Shown here: positions 32,707 to 42,081 of the stretch, piece by piece
Position numbering within the stretch: position 1 is the first letter of the stretch
Layout of the letters: every line of letters starts with the position of its first letter
Assembly (NCBI GenBank): GCA_963765545.1
Contig: CAVXWW010000008.1
Location: forward strand, 750,760 to 814,759
Source of the DNA: JARRPM01 sp963765545
Lineage (GTDB): Bacteria > Pseudomonadota > Gammaproteobacteria > Pseudomonadales > Halieaceae
Length of the DNA: 64,000 nucleotides
Direction of reading: 5' to 3'
Program-made: the position numbers and the translations under genes
The notes under the pieces: model-generated
What the model was told of the DNA's origin: nothing
Database searches by the model: none
Seen by the model: the letters and a program-made list of their open reading frames with translations, nothing else

Positions 32707-35574
32707 CTACTGGCAGGCCTCGCAGTCCGGGTCGTCCAGTGAGCAGGCCTGGGGCACCGGCGCCGGTGCTGCCTCCCTGGATACGGCGTTCAGCTGGCCG
32801 GTGTCTATGGTGGATTTCTCGGTACCGGTCGCCGCGAGCGAGCGCAGGTAATAAGTGGTCTTGAGACCGCTGTACCACGCCATGCGGTAGGTGATGTCCA
32901 GCTTTTTACCATTGGCATTGTTGATGTACAGGTTCAGTGACTGCGCCTGGTCGATCCACTTCTGGCGACGGCTGGCCGCATCCACCAGCCAGCGCGGCTC
33001 CACTTCAAAGGCCGTCGCATAAATCGACTTTAGGTCCTCCGGTACCCGGTCGACGGCCTGTACGCTGCCATCGTAATACTTGAGGTCGTTAACCATCACC
33101 TTGTCCCACAGGCCGCGCGCCTTCAGGTCATTGACGAGGTAGGGGTTTACCACGGTGAACTCGCCGGACAGGTTCGATTTGACGTACAGGTTCTGGTAGG
33201 TCGGCTCGATAGATTGTGACACCCCGGTGATGTTGGCAATGGTTGCAGTGGGCGCTATTGCCATGACATTGGAGTTGCGCATTCCCCGGGTTTTGACCGT
33301 CTCTCTCAGGGCCGGCCAGTCCAGCGACTGGCTGCGGTCGACCGATATGTAGTCGGCGCCGCGGTGCTCGATCAGGCGTTCCAGTGAATCGATGGGGAAC
33401 ACACCCTGGCTCCACAGGGAGCCGGGGTAGCTGTTGTAGGCGCCGCGCTCGGCCGCCAGCTCGCTGGACGCCTCGATGGCGTAGTAGCTGATGGCCTCCA
33501 TGGAACGATCGGCAAACGTTACCGCGTCATCTGAACCGTAGGCGATGTGCTGCTTGTACAGCGCATCCTGGAAACCCATCAGGCCCAGCCCGACGGGGCG
33601 GTGCAGCATATTCGAGTTCTTTGCCTGGGGCACCGAGTAGTAATTGATGTCAATCACGTTGTCCAGCATACGCACGGCGGTGCGCACTGTCCGGCGCAGC
33701 TTGTCCAGGTCGAGGCCGTTTTCGCCGATGTGCTGGGGCAGGTTGACAGAGCCCAGGTTGCAAACGGCAATCTCGTCCTTGTTGGTGTTGAGAGTGATCT
33801 CGGTACACAGGTTGGACGAATGCACCACACCCACGTGCTGCTGGGGTGAGCGCAGGTTGCAGGGGTCCTTGAATGTCATCCAGGGGTGGCCGGTCTCAAA
33901 CAGCATGCCCAGCATTTTGCGCCACAGGTTCTCGGCCTTGACGGTCTTGAACAGCTTGAGCTCGCCACTGCGGGTCATTTCCTCGTACTGCTCGTAGCGC
34001 TCCTCGAACGGCTTGCCGTAGAGGTCGTGCAGGTCCGGGGCATCGTTGGGTGAAAACAGGGTCCAGTCACCACCGTCAAATACCCGCTTCATAAACAGGT
34101 CGGGTATCCAGTTGGCAGTGTTCATGTCGTGGGTGCGGCGGCGGTCATCGCCGGTGTTCTTGCGCAGTTCCACGAACTCCTCGATATCCAGGTGCCAGGT
34201 TTCAAGGTAGGAGCAGACCGCACCCTTGCGCTTGCCGCCCTGGTTGACCGCCACTGCGGTGTCGTTGACCACTTTCAGGAATGGCACCACGCCCTGTGAT
34301 TTGCCATTGGTACCCTTGATGTAGGCGCCCAGGGCGCGCACCGGCGTCCAGTCGTTACCCAGGCCACCGGCAAACTTGGACAGCATGGCGTTGTCCTGGA
34401 TGGCACCGTAAATGCCGTGCAGGTCGTCCGGCACCGTGGTGAGGTAGCAGGAGGAGAGCTGTGGGCGCAGGGTGCCCGCATTGAACAACGTGGGGGTGGA
34501 GCTCATGTAGTCAAATGAGGACAGCAACTGGTAGAACTCGATCGCCCGCGCGTTCTTGTCGTCTTCCTCTGTCGCAAGTCCCATGGCAACGCGCATAAAG
34601 AAGATCTGGGGCAGTTCAATACGCACGTCATTGCTGTGGATAAAATAGCGGTCGTAAAGGGTCTGCAGGCCGAGGTAGGTGAACTGCAGGTCCCGCTCTG
34701 GCAGCAGCGCCTGGCCCAGGCGTTCCAGGTCGAAGTCCTGCAGGTTGGGCGCCAGCAACTCCAGCGCCACACCTTTTTCAACATAAGCGGGCAGGGCCCG
34801 GGCATACAGTGTGGCCATGTCGGCCTGGGTAGCACTGGTGGCTACGCCCAGGAAGTTCAGGGCCTCCGCACGCAGGTTGTCGCACAGCAGGCGAGCCGCC
34901 ACGTAGGAGTAGTTGGGGTCCTGCTCGATCATGGTCCGGGCGGTGATAACCAGGGACGTGCTGAGCTCTGCTGCGGTTACCCCGTCGTACAGGTTCTTCA
35001 GGGCCTCATCGAGAATGGCGGCCTCATTGACATCGGCCAGGTCAAAACAGGCCTCGCTGACGATGGTATGGATTCTATCCAGGTCCAGCGGTGCTCTGCT
35101 GCCGTCCAGCTGGATGACAGTGATATTCCCGGCCGCGGCCTGGGTGGCGGGCGACAGGGATTGCTTGGCTGCCCGCTTGCGGGATTGCTCCTCACGGTAG
35201 ATGACGTAATCGCGGGCTATTTTATGCTCGCCGGCACGCATCAGTGACAGTTCAACCTGGTCCTGGATATCCTCGATGTGGATGGTGCCGCCGGAGGGCA
35301 TGCGCCGCTCAAATGTGGCGGTAACCTGCTCGGTCAGGCGGGCCACGGTTTCGTGGATGCGGCTGGACGCTGCGGCGTTACCGCCTTCCACGGCCAGGAA
35401 GGCCTTGGTTATGGCCACTGAAATTTTGCTGATTTCAAACGGTACGACGGTGCCATTGCGTTTGATGACACGCAATTGGCCGGGCGCGGTGGCGGTGATG
35501 CTGGCGCTGACTGGTGATTCTTCCCGTGCCGGGGTATTGGTGACGCTGCCCGGCGTGCTGCTCTCTGTCTGCAT
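32707..35574 (-). CDS. nrdA: class Ia ribonucleotide reductase alpha subunit
   Basis: Catalytic subunit of 955 residues converting ribonucleoside to deoxyribonucleoside diphosphates. Two ATP-cone domains are visible at the N-terminus: one begins LRVIKRNGTVVPFE, the second ITVIQLDGSRAPLD. The barrel has the active-site cysteines in QLSSCYL, SNLCTEITL and AVCNLGSVNLP, and a C-terminal CEAC pair that passes reducing equivalents. A tandem-cone arrangement suggests dATP-driven inhibition by oligomerisation, as in Pseudomonas-type enzymes. The promoter and control region are annotated separately. Confidence 0.97.
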   Translation of the reverse strand: MQTESSTPGSVTNTPAREESPVSASITATAPGQLRVIKRNGTVVPFEISKISVAITKAFLAVEGGNAAASSRIHETVARLTEQVTATFERRMPSGGTIHIEDIQDQVELSLMRAGEHKIARDYVIYREEQSRKRAAKQSLSPATQAAAGNITVIQLDGSRAPLDLDRIHTIVSEACFDLADVNEAAILDEALKNLYDGVTAAELSTSLVITARTMIEQDPNYSYVAARLLCDNLRAEALNFLGVATSATQADMATLYARALPAYVEKGVALELLAPNLQDFDLERLGQALLPERDLQFTYLGLQTLYDRYFIHSNDVRIELPQIFFMRVAMGLATEEDDKNARAIEFYQLLSSFDYMSSTPTLFNAGTLRPQLSSCYLTTVPDDLHGIYGAIQDNAMLSKFAGGLGNDWTPVRALGAYIKGTNGKSQGVVPFLKVVNDTAVAVNQGGKRKGAVCSYLETWHLDIEEFVELRKNTGDDRRRTHDMNTANWIPDLFMKRVFDGGDWTLFSPNDAPDLHDLYGKPFEERYEQYEEMTRSGELKLFKTVKAENLWRKMLGMLFETGHPWMTFKDPCNLRSPQQHVGVVHSSNLCTEITLNTNKDEIAVCNLGSVNLPQHIGENGLDLDKLRRTVRTAVRMLDNVIDINYYSVPQAKNSNMLHRPVGLGLMGFQDALYKQHIAYGSDDAVTFADRSMEAISYYAIEASSELAAERGAYNSYPGSLWSQGVFPIDSLERLIEHRGADYISVDRSQSLDWPALRETVKTRGMRNSNVMAIAPTATIANITGVSQSIEPTYQNLYVKSNLSGEFTVVNPYLVNDLKARGLWDKVMVNDLKYYDGSVQAVDRVPEDLKSIYATAFEVEPRWLVDAASRRQKWIDQAQSLNLYINNANGKKLDITYRMAWYSGLKTTYYLRSLAATGTEKSTIDTGQLNAVSREAAPAPVPQACSLDDPDCEACQ

Positions 35575-35858
35575 ATCTGCTCCGATGTCCTGGCGAAAAG
35601 CCTTATTGTTGTTGGGTTACCACTGGTTACTGCTTACTGCGTTCAAGTCACTGCACCCGCCCCGACCTGGGCTCGATATCCGGCCACTACCGGTCACTAT
35701 GGGAGGACCGATATAACGTCCCTGGCGGCCTGCTGTCACTACAGGGTCCTCCACGTTGAACGGTTGCGGTCCGTTTTTATGTCCTGGGTCAGCCCGGCAC
35801 TATTATTTGGTTGTTTTTTAGCCGCCATACCCAACATATAGGGGTGGAGAACTGATTT
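35575..35858 (-). other. long predicted 5' leader of nrdA
   Basis: About 284 bases between the predicted start point and the nrdA ATG hold no convincing gene. It includes two direct repeats CCGGYCACTA (35680-35689 and 35690-35699). No riboswitch family was recognised. Confidence 0.4.
35829..35844. promoter_or_regulatory. candidate NrdR box 1
   Basis: ACCCAACATATAGGGG is an imperfect palindrome with the AT-rich centre typical of NrdR boxes. It lies just downstream of the predicted nrdA start point, 14 bp from box 2. The match to consensus is partial. Confidence 0.4.
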
Positions 35859-35874
35859 GCATACAAGATAATGC
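35859..35874. promoter_or_regulatory. candidate NrdR box 2 overlapping the -10 element
   Basis: GCATACAAGATAATGC has inverted ends GCAT/ATGC and overlaps the predicted -10 hexamer. Its centre is about 30 bp from box 1, near three helical turns, the usual spacing of paired NrdR sites. Confidence 0.4.
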
Positions 35875-35893
35875 GGAGACGGGGACAATGCAA
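35865..35893 (-). promoter_or_regulatory. sigma-70 promoter for nrdA
   Basis: On the minus strand TTGCAT (35893-35888) and TATCTT (35870-35865) are 17 bp apart. The position between a DnaA box and NrdR-like boxes supports it. Confidence 0.55.
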
Positions 35894-35915
35894 GAGCACG
35901 ACACTGGGTTTATTC

Positions 35916-35924
35916 TGTGGATAA
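35916..35924 (-). promoter_or_regulatory. perfect DnaA box upstream of nrdA
   Basis: TTATCCACA on the minus strand is an exact strong DnaA box. It lies 22 bp upstream of the -35 element. DnaA binding to such boxes controls nrdAB in E. coli, linking dNTP supply to replication initiation. Confidence 0.65.
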
Positions 35925-36137
35925 TATGTGCATACATTGTTCGGTCTGCGCCCACTAACCGCGCAGGCCTTTGAGGGCGCACCCTATGGCCCGGAGTGGG
36001 TGATAATTTGGCCTGGTACAACTTATTTCTTCTAACAATTATCTGGCTTTATAGCTAAATATTATTTGCAGGCGGGCGACGGGTCCGTGATCGGATTCGA
36101 TTGCCAGGGGTTGCGATCGGGACGGGGGTCCGGTACC

Positions 36138-37052
36138 TCAGCGGTTGGCCAGCAGCAGGGTTTCCAGCAGCGCCTTCTGGGCATGAAGGCGGTTTTCGGC
36201 CTCGTCCCAGATAACCGTATCCGGGGCATCCATCAGCGTTGCGCTGATCTCCTCTCCACGGTGGGCCGGGAGGCAATGCATGTAAAGTGCGTCGCTGGCG
36301 GCGCGCGCCATGAGCTCGGAATTCACCTGGTAGCGGGCAAATGCCCTGGCTCTTTCTGACTGCTCTTCTTCCTGTCCCATGGACGCCCAGACATCGGTCA
36401 CCAACAGGTCGGCGCCCTCGGCGGCGAGCATGGGGTCATGCTCTATCCTGACCCGCCCGGCATTGGCCGCAACCAGCTCAGCAGCGGGTTCGAAGCCCGC
36501 GGGGCAGGCAACCCGCAGTTCAAAGTCAAATTGCCGTGCGGCGTTGATATAGGACTGGCACATATTATTACCATCGCCCACCCAGCACACTGTTTTGCCG
36601 GCGATGCTGCCGCGATGTTCAACCCAGGTCTGGATATCCGCCAGTAACTGGCAGGGATGAAAATCGTCGGTCAGGCCATTGATGACGGGTACTCTGGACC
36701 GGGCGGCAAAACGCTCCACGAGGTCATGGCCAAAGGTGCGGATCATCACGATATCCACCATGGAAGAGACGACCCTCGCGCTGTCCTCAATCGGCTCTCC
36801 GCGGCCCAGTTGGGTGTCCTGGGGCGACAGGAACATGGCGTGGCCGCCCAGCTGTGACATACCCGCTTCAAACGATACCCGGGTGCGGGTGGACGACTTG
36901 GCGAAGATCATTGCCAGCACCTTGCCGGGAAAGGCGCGCTGGTCGGCGCCCGCCTTGTGTTCCCGCTTCATTTCAATGGCGCGATTGATCAGCTGGTTCA
37001 GCTCTGCTGGACTGAAATCCAGCAACGTCAGGAAATGTCTTGTGTCCGACAT
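36138..37052 (-). CDS. argF: ornithine carbamoyltransferase
   Basis: A 304-residue enzyme making citrulline from ornithine and carbamoyl phosphate. The carbamoyl-phosphate loop SSTRTRVSFE is near residue 52, the HPCQ motif near residue 132 and the ornithine-site HCLPAHRGEEI near the C-terminus. It follows argD on the same strand by 34 bp, an arginine-synthesis pair. No ArgR box was recognised between argD and grxD. Confidence 0.97.
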   Translation of the reverse strand: MSDTRHFLTLLDFSPAELNQLINRAIEMKREHKAGADQRAFPGKVLAMIFAKSSTRTRVSFEAGMSQLGGHAMFLSPQDTQLGRGEPIEDSARVVSSMVDIVMIRTFGHDLVERFAARSRVPVINGLTDDFHPCQLLADIQTWVEHRGSIAGKTVCWVGDGNNMCQSYINAARQFDFELRVACPAGFEPAAELVAANAGRVRIEHDPMLAAEGADLLVTDVWASMGQEEEQSERARAFARYQVNSELMARAASDALYMHCLPAHRGEEISATLMDAPDTVIWDEAENRLHAQKALLETLLLANR

Positions 37053-37086
37053 GGTCAGGTCCGTTGGGTCACTTGGTGGAGAGGGC

Positions 37087-38250
37087 TTACGCCTCCCGGA
37101 TGAGTTTGGCGATGCCCGCCGCGAGGTCCTGCGCCTCAGCCTGGTTGATAACCAGGGGTGGCAGCAGGCGAATGGTGTTGCCGGCGGTTACGTTGATCAG
37201 CAGTCCGGCCTCAAAGGCCCGCTGGGCGATCTCCGCACAATCCTTGTTCAGCTGGATGCCCAGCATCAGGCCGCGGCCGCGTATTTCAACGATATTGGCC
37301 GCCGCAGCGCTATCCGCATGCAGGCTGTCGATAATCAACTGGCCCATTTTGGTGGCGTTCTCGCAGATTCCGCCGGTGGTGATCGTATTCAGTACAGCCA
37401 GGGCTGCGGCGCAGGCCAGCGGGTTGCCGCCAAACGTGGAACCGTGGTGGCCTTTACCCAGTACCTGGGCCGCAGCTCCCCGTGCAAGGCACACCCCGAT
37501 CGGTACGCCGTTGCCCAGGCCTTTGGCCGTGGTCACCACGTCGGGCATCAGGTCCATGCCCTGGTAGGCAAAATAGGTGCCGGTGCGGCCGTTGCCGGTC
37601 TGGACTTCGTCGAACATCAACAGCCACTGCTCCTGGTCACAGATCTCGCGTACAGCCTGCAGATACTCTTTGCTGAGAGGGTGCACTCCGCTCTCGCCCT
37701 GTATCGGTTCCGCCAGCACCGCCACCACTCCCGGGTTGTGGGCAGCTATCTGGCGCAGGGCCTGGACGTCATTGCGCGGGGCGCGGATAAAGCCCGTAAC
37801 CAGTGGTTCGAAGCCCGCCTGGATCTTGCGGTTGCCGGTCGCGCTAAGGGTGGCCAGCGTGCGCCCATGAAAGGCGCCCTCCAGAACCACGATGGCGGGT
37901 TTGTCGATTTTGCGCTGGTGGCCGTAGAGGCGGGCCAGTTTGATGGCGGCCTCATTGGCCTCGGCGCCGGAGTTGCCGAAGAAGCAGTTCTCCATGCCGG
38001 CCACGCCCGTCAGTACCTGGCCCAGCTTCTCCTGGGCTTCTATGCGGTACAGGTTTGAGGTGTGTACCAGTTTATCGGCCTGCTCCCGTATGGCCGCGGT
38101 GACGGCGGGGTGGGCATGACCCAGGCCATTGACGGCAATGCCGGCGATGGCGTCCAGATAGCGTCGTCCGTCGGTGTCATACAGGTACACTCCCTCGCCG
38201 TGACTGAATGTCACGGGCAACCTGGTGTAAGTCTGCATCAGCGCCGACAT
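37087..38250 (-). CDS. argD: acetylornithine/succinyldiaminopimelate aminotransferase
   Basis: A 387-residue class III PLP aminotransferase. It has GNSGAEANEAAIKLAR, the LMFDEVQTGNGRTG cofactor Asp region, and the Schiff-base lysine in DVVTTAKGLGNG. The frame is open to 38496, but the ATG at 38250 gives the family start MSALMQTYTRLPV, with GGGAG and AAGAG upstream. It is divergent from grxD and 34 bp upstream of argF. Confidence 0.95.
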   Translation of the reverse strand: MSALMQTYTRLPVTFSHGEGVYLYDTDGRRYLDAIAGIAVNGLGHAHPAVTAAIREQADKLVHTSNLYRIEAQEKLGQVLTGVAGMENCFFGNSGAEANEAAIKLARLYGHQRKIDKPAIVVLEGAFHGRTLATLSATGNRKIQAGFEPLVTGFIRAPRNDVQALRQIAAHNPGVVAVLAEPIQGESGVHPLSKEYLQAVREICDQEQWLLMFDEVQTGNGRTGTYFAYQGMDLMPDVVTTAKGLGNGVPIGVCLARGAAAQVLGKGHHGSTFGGNPLACAAALAVLNTITTGGICENATKMGQLIIDSLHADSAAAANIVEIRGRGLMLGIQLNKDCAEIAQRAFEAGLLINVTAGNTIRLLPPLVINQAEAQDLAAGIAKLIREA

Positions 38251-38452
38251 AAAACTCTTACTCCCATAAACGCAAAAAGGCAGCTGGAGCTGCCTGGAAA
38301 GGGCAACTATAGCGCCATCAATAAAACTTGGCAATCCGGTTGAACCCTGGCGGCTGGTGCGTGGTCTCAATAGACAGACGGTGACTACAATAGGGTAGAA
38401 TGGAGTTCCCGGCGCACAGCGCACGGCGCCCGATATCAACACAGGACAGGCA

Positions 38453-38788
38453 ATGGATATTATAGAGACGATCAAAGAGCAAATAGAGAGCAACAATATA
38501 CTGCTTTACATGAAGGGATCCCCCAACCAGCCCCAGTGCGGCTTTTCCGCTCGCACGGTGCAGGCCCTGATGGCCTGCGGCGAACGCTTTGCCTATGTGG
38601 ACATCCTGACAAACCCGGATGTCAGGGCAAATCTGCCCAAATACGCCAATTGGCCGACCTTTCCCCAGCTGTGGGTAAGTGGTGAGCTGATAGGCGGCTG
38701 TGACATCATCACGGAGATGTTCGAGAACGGTGAGTTGCAGACCCTGATCAAGGAAGCCGCATCCGCCGGGGAAGCCTCCCAGGCCTGA
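38453..38788 (+). CDS. grxD: monothiol glutaredoxin Grx4
   Basis: A 111-residue CGFS glutaredoxin (QPQCGFSARTVQ, then WPTFPQLWVSGELIGGCDI). Such proteins bind a glutathione-coordinated 2Fe-2S cluster and deliver it to client proteins. The length is normal. It is monocistronic; a GCGCGC hairpin with a T-rich loop lies 27 bp downstream. Confidence 0.97.
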   Translation: MDIIETIKEQIESNNILLYMKGSPNQPQCGFSARTVQALMACGERFAYVDILTNPDVRANLPKYANWPTFPQLWVSGELIGGCDIITEMFENGELQTLIKEAASAGEASQA

Positions 38789-38852
38789 TTCGGCAGTGGC
38801 GCGATTGTGACCTGAGCGCGCATTTTTTTGCGCGCCAGTAGTGCGGCCTGTG

Positions 38853-39536
38853 CTACAGGCCCGTCCCCTCTCTCAATTTTTTCAGTTCCGCCAGTTGGTC
38901 CTCCCTTGACAGGGGTGCGCCCTCGTGGCGTTCCAGCGCCTCGCGGGCCGGCATGGTCAGCGTCTCGCCCCGCAGTACCCGGGTGCAATAGTGTTGGTAG
39001 TGCTCACAAAACACGGGCCAACTGGTGCGCTCGGTATTGTTCGCCAGGAAATACCAGTCACTGTCTCGCCCCGCCAGGTAAACCGCGGGGTGACTCCAGG
39101 CCTGTGCGGCCCGGGGTGACGCAGCCCGGCAGGCCTCGACATAGGCATCGCGGGCCGATGGCAAGCCCAGGTCGGAAAGGCCCTGCTGGCAGCACTCAAG
39201 CATGCGATTCAGGGTGGGCAGGTACTCGCTGTTTTCGATGGCGTGCTTGGCGCCCTTGAGTATCTGCTCGGTAGGGTAGTCCGCGAGTGCGTCCAGCCAC
39301 AGTTTCTTGATCTGCTTGAGCTGCTCCGCATCCGGGTAAGCGGAGTAGTACTGGTTGTGGTAGTTAAGCCTGAACAGGGCGAAAACCTGGTTGATGGTCT
39401 CTATCCGGGCTTCCGGCGTGGACCTGCGATCGCCGGGCTCGTTATGCCTAGTCTGCCCAGGAGGTGTCTGTGAGGTCGTCCTGGAGGCTTCGATCCCTTG
39501 TGCGACCTGTTGGATTAGATCCCTGCTGTCCGGCAT
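38853..39536 (-). CDS. lambda P-like replicative helicase loader
   Basis: A 227-residue protein with the core of phage lambda replication protein P: INQVFALFRLNYHNQYY, then LKQIKKLWLDALADY and SEYLPTLNRMLECCQQG. Lambda P loads DnaB helicase; chromosomal versions are common in pseudomonads and relatives that lack DnaC. The flanking genes are housekeeping, so it is domesticated rather than prophage. Its ATG lies inside the DnaT-like gene, giving an 89 bp overlap, and the pair is surely co-expressed. Confidence 0.82.
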   Translation of the reverse strand: MPDSRDLIQQVAQGIEASRTTSQTPPGQTRHNEPGDRRSTPEARIETINQVFALFRLNYHNQYYSAYPDAEQLKQIKKLWLDALADYPTEQILKGAKHAIENSEYLPTLNRMLECCQQGLSDLGLPSARDAYVEACRAASPRAAQAWSHPAVYLAGRDSDWYFLANNTERTSWPVFCEHYQHYCTRVLRGETLTMPAREALERHEGAPLSREDQLAELKKLREGTGL

Positions 39537-40593
39537 TTTTTTGTCCCGCTTGTTCTATCTGGTGGCGTTTCGCCCAGTGGTATTTCACATGTTGCAGGAA
39601 TTTGCTGTTCCAGGATGTGTGAGTCTGGTTGCTGTCCCGCCAGTATACGATGAACTCGGCCAGTAGGGAGCGGGCAAATTCGGTGTCGATATGCGACATG
39701 CGCAAAATGTCCAGGACGTCCTCGCTGGGTTGCCAGTTATCCGCGATTCGCTTGGGCTCGGTGCTGTGCTCCAGGCTGGAGCTGTATTTTGCCCACTGGA
39801 TACGGATGTGCTGGACAAATTTTGAGTTGAGTTCGCGGGGTGCGGCACCGCGCTCGCGCCAGTACAGGATAAATTCCGGTATCGCTTCCTCGATGAAGTT
39901 CCGTTCTATGCCGCCTCGCTCCATAATCTCCAGGGCGTCCAGGCTGGGGCGCCAGCTGTTGTCCAGCGTAACCTGGGCAGGCGCGCGAAATGACTCCGCC
40001 TGGCTCTGCTGGTGATGCCGCCAGTTACTGATGACATGCTGGCGAAATTTGTTTTCCCACGCGTGGCTGATTTCACCGCGCTCGCGCCAGTAACAGGCGA
40101 AATCTTCCAGTTGGTCCAGGGCGAACTGGCGCGGTATGTTGTGGTTGAGGGCCAATAACCGGAGCAGGTCTTCGCTGGGGTTCCAGCCCGCCGGCAGCGG
40201 GCTGGCGGACCGAGGGCCGGGGCTGGCTGGTGGCGAGGGCGGCGGAGCCGCGGCTGTCGCCGGTCGCGTCGTCGCTCGGTCCGCTCGTTCGTTAAAAGCG
40301 AATTCCAGTCGTTCACTCTCATGCAGTGGCGGTGAGCTCACCAGCAGAACGCCCTTGTCTACCAGGCTGCGACTGATGCGTTGCAGGTCCTCGGTGCTCC
40401 AGAAGGGCAGGGTGCGCAGCAACAGGGCCCGGTCCACGCAGAGCCAGGCGTAGCCGTCTCGCTCACGGGGGCTTTGGTGTTCAAACAGCCCCTGCAGGTG
40501 TTGCAGCAAGATGGCTTCCCCAAGCCCTATCGTTGCTGCCAGGCCGGGCGAAAAGACGAGCTGGCGTTCTGGGACCAGGGATGACTCTGACAT
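39448..40593 (-). CDS. DnaT-like primosome protein with three DnaT domains
   Basis: A 381-residue protein. Residues 1-105 form an N-terminal winged-helix-like region (GLGEAILLQHLQGLFEH, YAWLCVDRALLLRTLPFWS). A Pro/Ala linker follows. Three copies of the DnaT C-terminal domain then occur at about 136-194, 213-271 and 286-343, each with W-x-P-S, a YWR(E/D) motif and NKF/SKF-x-QH. E. coli DnaT has one copy. The frame is open far upstream, antisense to radA; the ATG at 40593 begins the family sequence MSESSLVPERQL. It probably acts in helicase loading at restart, with the lambda P-like partner. Confidence 0.85.
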   Translation of the reverse strand: MSESSLVPERQLVFSPGLAATIGLGEAILLQHLQGLFEHQSPRERDGYAWLCVDRALLLRTLPFWSTEDLQRISRSLVDKGVLLVSSPPLHESERLEFAFNERADRATTRPATAAAPPPSPPASPGPRSASPLPAGWNPSEDLLRLLALNHNIPRQFALDQLEDFACYWRERGEISHAWENKFRQHVISNWRHHQQSQAESFRAPAQVTLDNSWRPSLDALEIMERGGIERNFIEEAIPEFILYWRERGAAPRELNSKFVQHIRIQWAKYSSSLEHSTEPKRIADNWQPSEDVLDILRMSHIDTEFARSLLAEFIVYWRDSNQTHTSWNSKFLQHVKYHWAKRHQIEQAGQKNAGQQGSNPTGRTRDRSLQDDLTDTSWAD

Positions 40594-40686
40594 TGGGGTT
40601 CCGGCAGGGCGACACAAGTCTGGTAGGATACCGAGCTTGCGCGGCAACTCATAGACGGCCGCCTGAATTTTTCTGGAATAAACGAA

Positions 40687-42081
40687 ATGGCCAAGCAAAA
40701 AACCGCCTTTGTCTGCAATGAGTGCGGCTCCGACTATGCCAAGTGGCAGGGCCAGTGCAGTGACTGCCGCGCCTGGAATACCCTTGCGGAAATTCGCCTG
40801 GGACCCGCGGCCAGCGGCAGCCGGGGTGCTGGCCGCGCGGGCGGAGGAGCGGGTGCGAACCGGGCCGGATTCGCCGGCGCCCTGGCGGGTGCTCGCATCC
40901 TCAAGGATATCGACCTCGATGAACTGCCTCGCTTTTCCTCCGGGGTGGGAGAGTTCGACCGGGTGCTGGGTGGTGGCCTGGTGCCGGGTTCGGCGGTTCT
41001 GGTCGGGGGCAACCCGGGAGCGGGTAAAAGCACCCTGCTGTTGCAGACCATGTGTCACCTGGCAGGGGCAATGGAAGCGCTTTACATCACGGGGGAGGAG
41101 TCCCTGCAGCAGGTGGCCATGCGGGCCAACCGCCTGGGCTTGCCGACCGACAAGTTGCGGATGATGTCCGAAACCAATATTGAAACCATTGTCGCGGCGC
41201 TGGAGGAATTCAAGCCCAGGGTTGTGGTGGTGGACTCCATTCAGGTGGTGCATACCGCGGAGCTTTCATCCGCCCCGGGGAGCGTATCCCAGGTGCGAGA
41301 GTGCGCGGCCTGGCTCACGCGCTTCGCCAAGCAAAGCGGGACCGTACTGGTGCTGGTGGGACATGTTACCAAGGATGGCTCCCTCGCCGGCCCCAAGGTG
41401 CTGGAGCATATGATTGACTGTTCCATCCTGCTCGAGGGCACCGATGACTCCCGCTTCCGCACCCTGCGCGGGCAGAAGAACCGCTTCGGCGCGGTCAATG
41501 AGTTGGGCGTTTTCGCCATGACTGACGGTGGTATGCGAGAGGTCAAGAACCCCTCCGCCATTTTCCTGGATCGCAGTACCGAGCCCGCCGCCGGCAGTGC
41601 GGTGATGGTTGTCTGGGAGGGGACCCGGCCACTGCTGGTGGAAATTCAGGCGCTGGTGGATGACAGCGCGCTGGGCAACCCGCGCAGGGTGGCTGTGGGA
41701 CTGGAGCAGAACCGCCTGGCCATGCTGCTGGCGGTGCTGCACCGCCACGGCGGTTTGCAGGTCGGCGACCAGGATGTGTTCGCCAATGTGGTGGGCGGGG
41801 TCAAGGTGCTGGAGACCAGTGCCGACCTCGCGCTGCTGCTGGCGATTGTCTCCAGCTATCGGGACCGTCTCCTGCCCAGGGATATGGTGATCTTCGGGGA
41901 GGTGGGCCTTTCCGGCGAGATCCGCCCGGTTCCCAGCGGACAGGAGCGTTTGTCCGAGGCCGCCAAGCACGGCTTCAAGCGCGCGATAGTGCCGCGTGGC
42001 AATGCCCCCAAAGCCGTGATTCCTGGCATGGAGGTGATTGCCGTGGCGAAGTTGTCCGAGGCCCTGGATGCGTTGGATTGA
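40687..42081 (+). CDS. radA: DNA repair protein RadA
   Basis: A 464-residue RecA-like branch-migration ATPase. It has the N-terminal zinc finger C10, C13, C24 and C27, Walker A GGNPGAGKST near residue 110, the RadA signature KNRFG (GQKNRFGAVNE) and a C-terminal Lon-like domain (DLALLLAIVSSYRD, FGEVGLSGEIRPV). It helps resolve recombination intermediates. It is divergent from the DnaT-like gene, so replication restart and recombination genes lie back to back. Confidence 0.97.
   Translation: MAKQKTAFVCNECGSDYAKWQGQCSDCRAWNTLAEIRLGPAASGSRGAGRAGGGAGANRAGFAGALAGARILKDIDLDELPRFSSGVGEFDRVLGGGLVPGSAVLVGGNPGAGKSTLLLQTMCHLAGAMEALYITGEESLQQVAMRANRLGLPTDKLRMMSETNIETIVAALEEFKPRVVVVDSIQVVHTAELSSAPGSVSQVRECAAWLTRFAKQSGTVLVLVGHVTKDGSLAGPKVLEHMIDCSILLEGTDDSRFRTLRGQKNRFGAVNELGVFAMTDGGMREVKNPSAIFLDRSTEPAAGSAVMVVWEGTRPLLVEIQALVDDSALGNPRRVAVGLEQNRLAMLLAVLHRHGGLQVGDQDVFANVVGGVKVLETSADLALLLAIVSSYRDRLLPRDMVIFGEVGLSGEIRPVPSGQERLSEAAKHGFKRAIVPRGNAPKAVIPGMEVIAVAKLSEALDALD

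Noticed and set aside
36679..38058. A 459-codon plus-strand frame across argF and argD
   Set aside because: It lies antisense to two complete arginine genes and shows no domain.
38816..38835. GCGCGC hairpin with a T-rich loop after grxD as a terminator
   Set aside because: The T run is in the loop, not after the stem, so it does not fit a rho-independent terminator in either direction.
38853..39536. Prophage remnant suggested by the lambda P-like protein
   Set aside because: No integrase, capsid, lysis or repressor gene is near, and both sides are housekeeping genes; a domesticated loader explains it better.
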